A program made the position numbers and the translations under genes. 16,441 nt of DNA, taken from an uncultured Pseudomonadota bacterium (lineage in GTDB: Bacteria > Lernaellota > Lernaellaia > Lernaellales > Lernaellaceae). Shown here piece by piece: positions 7,617 through 15,268 of the stretch. The stretch is taken from the NCBI GenBank assembly GCA_937967875.1, contig CALBTQ010000735.1, positions 1 through 16,441 of the forward strand, written 5' to 3'. Each line of letters starts with the position of its first letter. The first letter of the stretch is position 1. The notes beneath the pieces were generated by a model, which had not been told where the DNA came from, ran no database searches, and saw nothing but the letters and a program-made list of their open reading frames with translations.

Positions 7617-9083
7617 GTGCGCATCGCCCTGATCGCCCCGGCCTGGGGCCGGCTTTACGGCAACTTCCGCGCCTTGTCGCGGGAGATCAACACCACTGCG
7701 CCACTGGGGTTGGCCTACCTCGCCGGCGCGTTGGCGGCCGCCGGGCATGAAACGAAAATCTTCGACGTCGAAGTCTCCCATCGCGACGAAAACAAGCTGC
7801 TGACGGCGCTGGACGAATTTTCGCCCGCAGCGACCGGCGTGAGCGCGACATCGCCGGTGATCGTCGAAGCGACGCGCCTGGCGCGGGCGATCGCGCGACG
7901 GTCGAGCGCGCCGTTGATTCTCGGCGGGCCGCATATCAGCGCGGTGGGCGCGGACGCTCTGTGCGCCGATTCGCCGTACGCTTACGGCTTGCTGGGCGAT
8001 GCGGAACAGACGTTCCCCGCGTTGTTGCAGGCGCTGAGCGGCAACGAGGATCCGGCGGACATTCCCGGCGCTGTCGTGCGACGCGCTGGACAGTCGATCG
8101 TCAACGAAACTCATCAGCCGCCGGTGGAACTCGACGCACTGCCGTTGCCCGCGTTTCCCGGCATCGAATGGCGACGCTATCGCTGGTCGGTGCCCGGCGA
8201 CGGGGTGCGCATCGCCGTACCGATCATCGCCTCGCGCGGCTGTCCGTACCACTGCCAATTCTGCTTCCGCGATCCGCGTCGGCGCGGAGTGCAACGTCGC
8301 CGGGCCGCAAACATCATCGAGGAAATGCGCCAACGTCTCGCCGAAACACCCGCGCGGCATTTCGTGTTCGTCGACGATTTTCTCACCGGCGACCGGAAGA
8401 TCATCAATGAGCTGTGCGAGCGCTGCCGCGCGCTGACGCCCGCGTTTTCATGGGAGGGCGACACGCGCGCGGACGCGGTGGACGACGAACTGCTGCGCGC
8501 CATGCGCCGCGCCGGTTGCGTGCGCCTCAACTTCGGCGTGGAGAGCGGCGACCCGGAAATTCTGCGTCGCCTGGGCAAGCAGACCGACCTGCGCGTGGTG
8601 CGCGACGCCTTCGCCGCGGCCAAGCGCGCGGGGCTGGAAACGCGCGGCACGTTCATCCTGGGCACGGCGCACGAAACGCGCGCGACGGTGCGGCGCACGT
8701 TGCGCCTGGCGGCGGGGCTGCGCGAACTGGACCAACCGTACATCAGCATCGCCATCCCCTACCCCGGCACACGGCTGCGCGCGATGGCCGTGGCGGGCGA
8801 AGGCGGCCTGCGCCTGCTGGACGCGTCGTACGAACGCCTGGGTCGTTACGGCAACGCACTGATGGAAGTCAACGACCTGACGCCGCGTTTTTTGATCCGC
8901 GCGCAAAGGTGGGGCACGCTCTGGGCGTATCTGCAACCGGCGCGGCTGAGCCACAACCTGACGCGCACGGGTTGGCGCGAAACATTGCGTCTGACCTGGG
9001 CGTTTTTGCAGACGATCGTCCGTCCGCCGCGACTCGCCGCGTCGCTGAACGCTGGCAAGCTCGGCGCATATCAATCAAAATAA
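7617..9083 (+). CDS. B12-binding-domain radical SAM protein (first of three)
   Basis: 488 residues. An N-terminal Rossmann-like B12-binding domain (1-~150) has the opening IALIAPAWG, APLGLAYLAGALAAAGHE (28-45), LILGGPH (100-106) and GDAE (127-130, the usual GEGE position). The radical SAM core follows with the 4Fe-4S cysteines in GCPYHCQFC (C209, C213, C216) and the SAM-pocket pattern FGVESGD. The His-on motif DxHxxG is absent, as is normal for this class. The C-terminal ~90 residues are helical and basic. Members carry out methylations, cyclisations and other radical steps in lipid, cofactor and natural-product pathways; the reaction here cannot be told. The start is GTG 7617, supported by AAAGG 7 bases upstream. 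Its stop is 2 bp from the stop of the convergent GT2-like gene. Confidence 0.9.
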   Translation: MRIALIAPAWGRLYGNFRALSREINTTAPLGLAYLAGALAAAGHETKIFDVEVSHRDENKLLTALDEFSPAATGVSATSPVIVEATRLARAIARRSSAPLILGGPHISAVGADALCADSPYAYGLLGDAEQTFPALLQALSGNEDPADIPGAVVRRAGQSIVNETHQPPVELDALPLPAFPGIEWRRYRWSVPGDGVRIAVPIIASRGCPYHCQFCFRDPRRRGVQRRRAANIIEEMRQRLAETPARHFVFVDDFLTGDRKIINELCERCRALTPAFSWEGDTRADAVDDELLRAMRRAGCVRLNFGVESGDPEILRRLGKQTDLRVVRDAFAAAKRAGLETRGTFILGTAHETRATVRRTLRLAAGLRELDQPYISIAIPYPGTRLRAMAVAGEGGLRLLDASYERLGRYGNALMEVNDLTPRFLIRAQRWGTLWAYLQPARLSHNLTRTGWRETLRLTWAFLQTIVRPPRLAASLNAGKLGAYQSK

Positions 9084-9085
9084 GT

Positions 9086-9781
9086 TTATTCGGCGTTGTG
9101 CCGTCGCATCGTCCAGAAGGCGCTCCACAAAAAGCGCGTCTTGCCGAAAAAGGAAGGCAGCTTGATCGATTTCGCGCGCCGGCCGCCAAGGCGCTCAGCA
9201 ATTTTCACCTCGACGCACGAATGCCCCCGGCGCAAAAGTTTCACCAGCAGCTCGGTCTGGAAAATCGCGTTGCGCGGCTCGACCTTCACCGAGTTCGCCG
9301 TCGCCGTGCGCAGCAGCATCGTGTAATCGAGCGAACGCAGATTCAGGCGGAGCAGTCGGTTGATGGTTTTGAGAAATTTATCATCCTGCGGATCGGGGCC
9401 GCGCGGATCGGTGCGCACGAGCATGACGATCTCGGCGCGTTCGCCGTGCGAAAGCAGCGCGTCAAGCCCCTTGGGCGACACCTCCTGCGGACGGCCAAGA
9501 AACAGAAAACGATTCATTTGCGCGCGCTTCAATCCGGCGAAAAACACATTGCCGAGCTTTCGGCGACGGCGCAAATGAACGACCGCAATGCGCCCGTCGG
9601 CGGCGGCTAACTCGTCGGCAATTGCGCCGGTCGCATCGGAACTGCCGTTGTCGTACAGCAAAATTTCCCAGGTCGGAAAATGATGCGACGCGATCGAAAC
9701 GAGCTGTTGCACCGCGTCGGCCAGCGTCGCCTGCTTGTTGCGCGCGTTGAGAACGATCGTCAGCGACGGCGATTCACTCAT
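9086..9781 (-). CDS. Small GT2-fold glycosyltransferase-like protein lacking DxD
   Basis: 231 residues. The start SLTIVLNARNKQATLADAV and the donor-site YDNGSSDATGAIADELA (43-59) are those of family 2 glycosyltransferases (dolichol-phosphate-mannose-synthase branch), and the C-terminal part AERLGGRRAKSIKL matches the same family. However, where a DADLQ-type metal-binding DxD is expected, after the helix ending GLKRA, the protein reads FLFLGRPQE (92-100), with no aspartates. It may be catalytically altered or inactive, or use a metal-independent mechanism. No strong Shine-Dalgarno precedes ATG 9781. It is the last gene of the minus-strand operon, 42 bp after the acyltransferase. Confidence 0.8.
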   Translation of the reverse strand: MSESPSLTIVLNARNKQATLADAVQQLVSIASHHFPTWEILLYDNGSSDATGAIADELAAADGRIAVVHLRRRRKLGNVFFAGLKRAQMNRFLFLGRPQEVSPKGLDALLSHGERAEIVMLVRTDPRGPDPQDDKFLKTINRLLRLNLRSLDYTMLLRTATANSVKVEPRNAIFQTELLVKLLRRGHSCVEVKIAERLGGRRAKSIKLPSFFGKTRFLWSAFWTMRRHNAE

Positions 9782-9823
9782 CGGCGACCGCCGCGCACGC
9801 GTCGATTTTTGTCGGATGGAAGA

Positions 9824-10459
9824 TCATTCGTACACGAGCTCGTCGGGATGTTCGGCGCGCCGCAAGTCGGCCACCTCGCCGATGACGCGCGCGGGATTGC
9901 CCGTCACAACCTTGCCCGCCGGCACGTCTTTGGTCACGACCGAACCGGCGCCGACCAACGCGTTTTCGCCGATACGCACGCCCGGCAGGATCGTCGAGTT
10001 GGCGCCGATGCGGGCGCGCTTGCCGATGTGCGGGCCGATCAGATTCGCTTTGGAGCGCGGCGAATTGGGATAACGGTCGTTGGTGAACACCACGTTCGGG
10101 CCGAGCCAGCAACCGTCCTCGAGCACGCTGTATTCGGGTACGAAGGCCTGCGAGTGAATGCGCACGCCGTCGCCGATGGTCACATGATGCTCGACCACGC
10201 TGCCGCTGCCGATCGAAACGTTGTCGCCGATCGTGTTGTGTTCGCGCACCAACGCGTGGTGGCCGGTCTGGAAGCCGTCGCCGATGCGGTTGCCCGCGTA
10301 GATTACCGTGTGCGAGCGGATCGTCGCGCCGACGCCGATAACGGTCGTCGTGTCTTCGCCCCAATCGATGCCGGGCGGCACGCCGATTTCGACGAAACGG
10401 CCCAGGGTCGCGTCCTCGCCCAGTTCTACGTGCAGATGAATGATCGTTGTTTCGTCCAT
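9824..10459 (-). CDS. Left-handed beta-helix (hexapeptide) sugar N/O-acyltransferase
   Basis: 211 residues almost wholly built of hexapeptide repeats (for example IGVGAT, IGDGFQ, IGDNVS, IGDGVR, IGANST, IGENAL), the parallel left-handed beta-helix. A likely catalytic His lies in GFQTGHHALV (62-71; His67 or His68). GPNVVFTNDRYPNS (120-133) closely resembles the loop in WbpD/WlbB and FdtC/QdtC-type enzymes that acylate amino sugars of surface polysaccharides with acetyl-CoA, and the end TGNPARVIG (186-194) is the usual terminal coil. Substrate assignment is inferred from resemblance only. ATG 10459 is chosen because GGAG lies 6 bases upstream; an upstream in-frame ATG (10501) lies inside the carbamoyltransferase gene. 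It starts 11 bp after that gene's stop, a tight operon junction. Confidence 0.88.
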   Translation of the reverse strand: MDETTIIHLHVELGEDATLGRFVEIGVPPGIDWGEDTTTVIGVGATIRSHTVIYAGNRIGDGFQTGHHALVREHNTIGDNVSIGSGSVVEHHVTIGDGVRIHSQAFVPEYSVLEDGCWLGPNVVFTNDRYPNSPRSKANLIGPHIGKRARIGANSTILPGVRIGENALVGAGSVVTKDVPAGKVVTGNPARVIGEVADLRRAEHPDELVYE

Positions 10460-10465
10460 GGTGTG

Positions 10466-10469
10466 CTCC
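10466..10469 (-). promoter_or_regulatory. Shine-Dalgarno GGAG of acyltransferase gene
   Basis: GGAG then six bases to ATG 10459, placed directly after the TAG stop (10471-10473) of the carbamoyltransferase. It decides the start of the acyltransferase. Confidence 0.7.
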
Positions 10470-10470
10470 G

Positions 10471-12174
10471 CTATTTTTCGATCAGAAAGGGGCCGAGGCA
10501 CAGTGCGTCAAGCCCGCTGGAATAAAACGTGCGCAGGGCGTCGCGCGGGGTGCAGACGATCGCCTCGCCGCGCAGATTGAAGCTGGTGTTGAGCACCAAC
10601 GGCACGCCGGTCAGATCGGCGAAGGCGGCAATCAACCGGTGGTAGAGAGCGTTTTGCTCGCCGGTCACCGTCTGCACGCGCGCCGATCCGTCGGGGCCGA
10701 GCACGGCCGGAATTTTCTCGGCCTGCGCCGGCTGCACGTAGAACGTCTTTTCCATGAACGGCGACGGCATGTTCGTATCGAAAAACTCGCCCGCCCGTTC
10801 GGCCAGCACCGACGGCGCAAAGGGCTGATAGGGGCGACGGTTCTTGATCGTCTCGTTGATGCGCACGGGCGAAGCCGGATCGCGCGGATCGGCCAGGATC
10901 GACCGATTGCCCAGCGCGCGGTCGCCGAATTCCACGCCGCCCTGAAACCAACCGACGATGCGTCCGTCGACGATTTTTTGCGCGGCGGTTTGCGCAATGT
11001 CGTCGGGCCGCGTGTAGCGGATTTTATCGCGGCGCAACTCGGCTTCGATCTGTTCGTCGGTGAAGGCGGGGCCGAGGTAGTTGTGCACCATCGGCGCGGG
11101 GCGCGGGCCGCCCAGTTCGCGGATGGCGACGTGCCAGGCCGCGCCGATGCAACTGCCGCTGTCGTCGGGCATCGGCGGTACGAACACATTTTTAAACAGC
11201 GTGTGCGCGGGAACCTTGCCGTTGAGTACGCAGTTCATCGCTACGCCGCCGCACAGGCACAGGTTCTTGCTCGGCACGAGTTGCGCCAGATCGTCAAGCA
11301 GTGCGAAGACGAGTTCTTCGGTCACCTTCTGCGTCGCGGCGGCGATGTCGAAATAGCGCGGATCGGGCGCGGCGTCGGCCGCGTAGGGCTCGCCGAGCAG
11401 CTCGCACAGGCGCGATGAGAAGCGGCCCGGGCGATGGAATTGATAGTAATTAAAGTACGTCAGGTCGACCTCGAAGGCGGCCGGGCCGGTGCGGTGGATG
11501 AGCGATTTCATCGGCGCGTAATAAACGTCGGGATCGCCGTGCGCGGCGGCGGCCATCAGCTTCCACTCGTGGCGGTCGGGCACGAGGCCGAGAAATTCGG
11601 TCAGCGCCGCGTAGAAGCTGCCGACGCTGTGCGGAAACTCGACATGGCGCAGGCGTTCGATGGCCGTGCCGTGCGCGCGGTAGAAGACCGTCGTTTCCTT
11701 TTCGCCGAAGGCGTCGATCGAGAGCACGGCCGCGTCGTCGAAGGGGCTCAGGTAATAGGCCGTGGCCGCATGGCTGTCGTGGTGCGGCACGTAGTGCACG
11801 CGTACGTCGCCCAGTTGCGCGTCGCGCAGATGCACCTGCAACGCCTGCGCGTCGGCCCCGGGCGTCTGGCCCAGCAGATAATTGAGCGGTGCGTAGAGCA
11901 ACTCGCCGCGAAATCGCGCCCGCTCGCTCTGCAGCGGATTGAGCGCCTCGAGGTAGATCGCCGGATTGACCGAAACCGCCACCGCCGCCAGATCGCGCAG
12001 GCCGATGCCGGCCCGGTTCAGGCAATAGTTCATCGCCTGCACGGGAAAGCGGCGCGTGCGTTTATCGCGGTTGAGCCGCTCTTCCTGCACGGCGGTCAGC
12101 AGGCGGTCGTCGCCGATCAACGCGGCGGACGTGTTGTAATCGTTGATGTCCAGACCCAAAACATAGTTCGGCAT
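10471..12174 (-). CDS. NodU/CmcH-family carbamoyltransferase
   Basis: 567 residues, the usual size for the family, with both domains. N-terminal domain: VLGLDINDYNTSAALI (5-20), VQEERLNRDKRTRRFP (29-44), HHDSHA (131-136) and LSIDAFGEKETTVFY (151-165). C-terminal domain: CLCGGVAMNCVLNGK (306-320), DDSGSCIGAA (337-346), WFQGGVEFGDRALGNRSILADP (409-430), RRPYQPFAPSVL (446-457) and NTSFNLRGEAIVCTPRDAL (529-547). These enzymes make carbamoyl-adenylate from carbamoyl phosphate and ATP and transfer the carbamoyl group to a hydroxyl of a sugar or natural product. Asp occupies the spot where I recall Pro being usual (FGPRALG). ATG 12174 begins the conserved N-terminus, with only a weak GGTG site upstream; the frame is open to 12426 but that extension shows no family similarity. 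It is the first gene of the operon with the acyltransferase and the GT2-like gene. Confidence 0.93.
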   Translation of the reverse strand: MPNYVLGLDINDYNTSAALIGDDRLLTAVQEERLNRDKRTRRFPVQAMNYCLNRAGIGLRDLAAVAVSVNPAIYLEALNPLQSERARFRGELLYAPLNYLLGQTPGADAQALQVHLRDAQLGDVRVHYVPHHDSHAATAYYLSPFDDAAVLSIDAFGEKETTVFYRAHGTAIERLRHVEFPHSVGSFYAALTEFLGLVPDRHEWKLMAAAAHGDPDVYYAPMKSLIHRTGPAAFEVDLTYFNYYQFHRPGRFSSRLCELLGEPYAADAAPDPRYFDIAAATQKVTEELVFALLDDLAQLVPSKNLCLCGGVAMNCVLNGKVPAHTLFKNVFVPPMPDDSGSCIGAAWHVAIRELGGPRPAPMVHNYLGPAFTDEQIEAELRRDKIRYTRPDDIAQTAAQKIVDGRIVGWFQGGVEFGDRALGNRSILADPRDPASPVRINETIKNRRPYQPFAPSVLAERAGEFFDTNMPSPFMEKTFYVQPAQAEKIPAVLGPDGSARVQTVTGEQNALYHRLIAAFADLTGVPLVLNTSFNLRGEAIVCTPRDALRTFYSSGLDALCLGPFLIEK

Positions 12175-12222
12175 GATATGCACACCAATCGCTAAAGGTT
12201 CACCCTTCGGGCTGTAATCAAT

Positions 12223-12253
12223 TTTATATAACAAAACGCCCCCGCGCCCACAA
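12223..12253 (-). promoter_or_regulatory. Candidate promoter of the carbamoyltransferase operon
   Basis: On the minus strand TTGTGG (12253-12248) is followed by a 17-bp spacer and TATATAAAAT (12230-12221), an AT-rich -10 region in otherwise GC-rich DNA. The start site would be near 12215, giving a leader of about 40 nt. The element lies in the 175-bp divergent gap shared with the second radical SAM gene. Confidence 0.45.
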
Positions 12254-12349
12254 TGTGCGCCGGATTTTCGCCGTGACGCCGCGTTTGTATTGTATCGAAA
12301 GAATAGCCGTGTTAGTTTCGCCGGGGAAAGGAGCGCCTGACGACTGGTT

Positions 12350-13762
12350 ATGCATCGCGACGATTTCCGCATACTGCTGATCTTCCCGCCGGGCAAAAAT
12401 GTCGCCTCGTTTTCGCCGGATTTCAATCTGTTGGGTGAGGATTACGGGCATTTTCCGCCGTTGGGATTGCTGTATCTGGCGTCGTCGTTGCGCGCGCGCG
12501 GCTTCGGCAACATCAAGGTGGTCGACACGTCGCTGCGCCATTTGACCGTCGAGCAGGTGGGACGCATCGCCGAGGAGTTCCGACCGCACCTGGCCGGCAT
12601 TACCGCGTTCACGGTGGGCTTCGGCGAAACGGTGAAAATCGCCGCGACGGTCAAGCGGATCGATCCGCAAATTCACGTCTGCGTCGGCGGTCCGCACGTG
12701 AAGGTGTTTCCGCGTCTGACCATCGAAAAGCCGATGATCGATTCGATCGTCCTGGGCGAAGGCGAAGACGTGCTGGCCGATCTGGCCGACGCGCTGGCCG
12801 CGGACGCACCCCTGCCGCCGGGCGTGATCACGCGGGAGAATTATCCGGGCGACGACGCGTTGCCGGTGCAGCGCATCACCGACCTGGACCGGCTGCCGTT
12901 TCCCGCACGCGATCTCATGGGCGGCATCGTGCACAGCAGCTCGGTGGGCATCATGCCCAAGAGTCTGTCGATCATCACCTCGCGCGGCTGTCCGTTTTCC
13001 TGCACGTTCTGCGACGTGCCGTTCAAGAAAGTCCATTACCGCTCGATCGGCAACGTGATGGACGAGATCGAAGCGTGCCGGCCGGATCGCGACACGGAAA
13101 TTTTCTTTTACGACGAAACGCTGAACATCGCCGCCGAGCGCTTCATCGAGTTGTGCCGCGAAACGGCGCGCTTCCGGCGACCGTGGTCCTTTCGCGCGCG
13201 CATGGATCTGCTCGACGACGACTTGCTGCGCGAAGCCAAACAGTCCGGCTGTTTTCAACTGCACTTCGGCCTGGAAACGACCAGCGACGAGGGCCTGGCG
13301 TACCTGCGCAAGGGCATCACGATGGAGCAGGCGCGGCGGGCGATTGCGGCGACTAAGCGCGCGGGCATCCGCATCATCCTCAACCTGATGATTGTGTTGC
13401 CCTTCGAAAAAACGGAAGCGGACATCCAACGGATGATGGGCGAGGTGATCGCGCTGGATCCGTACATGGTGCAGATCAACGTGTTCGAGCCGATTCCCGG
13501 CACGGCGATTTTCGAGGACGGCGTGCAAAAGGGCATTCTGTCCTGGCAAGACTGGGAAGAGTACGTGCGCGATCCGCGCGACGATTTCGTGCCCAAAACG
13601 TGGGACGAGCACATTGAGCAAGCGCAGGTCGGGCGCATCTGGCAAAACGCCTACCGGACGTTTTACATGCGGCCGGGCAAGATTTTGCGGTATATATTCA
13701 GCGTGCGCACCTTCAGCGAATTTTTGCGCATGTTCCGCAACGCCCGGCAGTTGCTGAAATAG
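12350..13762 (+). CDS. B12-binding-domain radical SAM protein (second of three)
   Basis: 470 residues. B12-binding domain 1-~150: ILLIFPPG (8-15), FPPLGLLYLASSLRARGFGN (35-54), VCVGGPH (110-116) and LGEGED (135-140). Radical SAM domain: TSRGCPFSCTFCDVPF with C214, C218, C221, then FGLETTSDEGL and IPGTAIFEDG near the C-terminus. It resembles the BchE/HpnJ-like group of cobalamin-dependent enzymes. The C-terminus AYRTFYMRPGKILRYIF is basic and helical. The nearest purine-rich site (AAAGGAG, ~12325-12331) is about 18 bases from the ATG, unusually far, and an in-frame TGA lies four codons upstream, so the start is constrained to ATG 12350. It is transcribed divergently from the carbamoyltransferase operon and followed by a 114-bp gap. 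Confidence 0.9.
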   Translation: MHRDDFRILLIFPPGKNVASFSPDFNLLGEDYGHFPPLGLLYLASSLRARGFGNIKVVDTSLRHLTVEQVGRIAEEFRPHLAGITAFTVGFGETVKIAATVKRIDPQIHVCVGGPHVKVFPRLTIEKPMIDSIVLGEGEDVLADLADALAADAPLPPGVITRENYPGDDALPVQRITDLDRLPFPARDLMGGIVHSSSVGIMPKSLSIITSRGCPFSCTFCDVPFKKVHYRSIGNVMDEIEACRPDRDTEIFFYDETLNIAAERFIELCRETARFRRPWSFRARMDLLDDDLLREAKQSGCFQLHFGLETTSDEGLAYLRKGITMEQARRAIAATKRAGIRIILNLMIVLPFEKTEADIQRMMGEVIALDPYMVQINVFEPIPGTAIFEDGVQKGILSWQDWEEYVRDPRDDFVPKTWDEHIEQAQVGRIWQNAYRTFYMRPGKILRYIFSVRTFSEFLRMFRNARQLLK

Positions 13763-13866
13763 GCGCCGCGCCCACAAAATTCGGGGCAGACCGAGCGCGG
13801 CAAACCAGGCATGGGGAGGATCGCCGTTGGCGCAATGCCGTCAGCCAATTCGCGTGACGTATCCAC

Positions 13867-13870
13867 GGAG
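13867..13870 (+). promoter_or_regulatory. Shine-Dalgarno GGAG of third radical SAM gene
   Basis: GGAG lies six bases before ATG 13877 and decides for this start over upstream in-frame ATGs at 13811 and 13835. Confidence 0.7.
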
Positions 13871-13876
13871 CGCGGC

Positions 13877-15268
13877 ATGAAACTGCTGCTGCTCAACCCG
13901 CCGTATCCGGAGCCGATTCAACGGCGCTTCAACTGTTCGTATTACGTCAACGAGTTTTTGTATCCGCCGCTGGAACTGCTGTCGCTGGCGGCGGTGGCGC
14001 GACGCTTCGCGGGCGTCGAGCCGGAGGTGGTCGACGCGATCGCCCTGCGCCTGAGCGAGGACGAGGCAATCGCGCGCGCCGGCCGCGCCGATCTGCTGCT
14101 GGCTTTGGGCGCGCAGGAGATGATCGGCGACGACCTGCATTTCCTCAACCGCCTTAAAGCCGCGCACCCGCATTTGCCGGTGGGAATTTTCGGCTACTAC
14201 GCCACGCTGTATCCGCAGGAGATCCTTACGCGCACCTCGTTGGACTACCTGCTGATCGGCGAGCCGGAAAACGTTTTCGCCGAGTTTCTCGCCTGGCGGC
14301 TGGGACAGGGACCGGCGCCCGCCGCCGGTCTGGGGTGGAAGGAAAACGGCGAGGCGCGCGTGGGCGGGCAAGCGGAGCGCATCGTCGATCTGGACGCCCT
14401 GCCCTGGCCCGCGTACGACCTGATCGACCTGACGGCTTATCGCGATCTCGACCTGCCGCTGCCGATGGCGGCGGTGATGGCCGGGCGCGGGTGCCCGCAG
14501 CCGTGCAATTACTGCCCGCGTTCCTACAGCAAGCGCTACCTGACGCACTCGGTCGACTCGACGATCGCGCACATCCAGGAGTTGATCGCCACCAAGCATA
14601 TTCGCTCGCTGCGGTTCATGGACGATTCGGTAACCGTCGACCGCAACTATCTGCTGGCGCTGTGCGCCGGGATCGAGCCGCTCGGCCTGGTCTGGACCGC
14701 CAACGCCAACCTGCCGGCGATGACGCCGGAGATCGCTGCGGCAATGAAACGCGCCGGGTGCCGCCGCCTTTGGTTCGGCCTGGAAAGCGGCAGCGACAAA
14801 ATTTTGCAGGCCTTCGGCAAGACGCAAACGCCCGCTTTGATCCGCGAGAAACTGCGCGTGTGCCGCGCGGCGGGCGTCGAAGCTGGCGGGCATATCATCG
14901 TGGGTCATCCGGAGGAAACCGAGGAGGACTTCGCGCGGTCCGTTGCGTTAATCAAAGGGCTCGACCTGGACTACCTGGGCGTGAACGCGGTCGCGTTTTA
15001 TCCGGGCACCGAGTTGTACGAGCAGTACCGCGAGCTGATCGACTTCGAGATTTTCCCGTACCGTTACCGCATCAAGGATGCGACGCTGGCCGCGAAGGCG
15101 CTGGCGCGGCAGAAGGTTCTTTACCGCAAGTTCTATTTTTCGCCGCGGGTGATCGTCCGCCGGATGGGCGATCTGATCCGGCAGCCACGCGTGGCTTTCA
15201 AACGCGTTCTCGATTTGCTGAAGATTCTTTTCCTGCCCGATCCCGAAGCGCGCCGCCCCGGTTTTTAA
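13877..15268 (+). CDS. B12-binding-domain radical SAM protein (third of three)
   Basis: 463 residues. The B12-binding-type domain opens with KLLLLNPPYPEP (2-13) and YPPLELLSLAAVARRF (29-44), but the loop normally reading GGPH is FGYYATLYPQE (105-115); GEPE (128-131) fills the usual GEGE place. Radical SAM cysteines are in GRGCPQPCNYC (C206, C210, C213); FGLESGSDKIL and FYPGTELYEQY follow as in the family. The tail KVLYRKFYFSPRVIVRRM is basic and helical, similar to that of the second enzyme. Reaction unknown. The atypical B12-domain loop suggests a substrate or cofactor handling different from its two neighbours. The start follows GGAG at good spacing. The stop TAA shares the TTAA at 15265-15268 with the convergent flippase-like gene. 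Confidence 0.9.
   Translation: MKLLLLNPPYPEPIQRRFNCSYYVNEFLYPPLELLSLAAVARRFAGVEPEVVDAIALRLSEDEAIARAGRADLLLALGAQEMIGDDLHFLNRLKAAHPHLPVGIFGYYATLYPQEILTRTSLDYLLIGEPENVFAEFLAWRLGQGPAPAAGLGWKENGEARVGGQAERIVDLDALPWPAYDLIDLTAYRDLDLPLPMAAVMAGRGCPQPCNYCPRSYSKRYLTHSVDSTIAHIQELIATKHIRSLRFMDDSVTVDRNYLLALCAGIEPLGLVWTANANLPAMTPEIAAAMKRAGCRRLWFGLESGSDKILQAFGKTQTPALIREKLRVCRAAGVEAGGHIIVGHPEETEEDFARSVALIKGLDLDYLGVNAVAFYPGTELYEQYRELIDFEIFPYRYRIKDATLAAKALARQKVLYRKFYFSPRVIVRRMGDLIRQPRVAFKRVLDLLKILFLPDPEARRPGF

Noticed and set aside
8414..9610. Plus-strand frame of 398 codons
   Set aside because: Runs out of frame through the first radical SAM gene and antisense through the GT2-like gene; no motif, no start signal.
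12175..12426. N-terminal extension of the carbamoyltransferase to 12426
   Set aside because: The family N-terminus begins at the ATG 12174; the extension overlaps the divergent gene and the candidate promoter and shows no similarity to the family.
12224..13777. Minus-strand frame of 517 codons
   Set aside because: Exact antisense of the second radical SAM gene; His/Arg/Asp-rich shadow caused by GC-rich codon positions.
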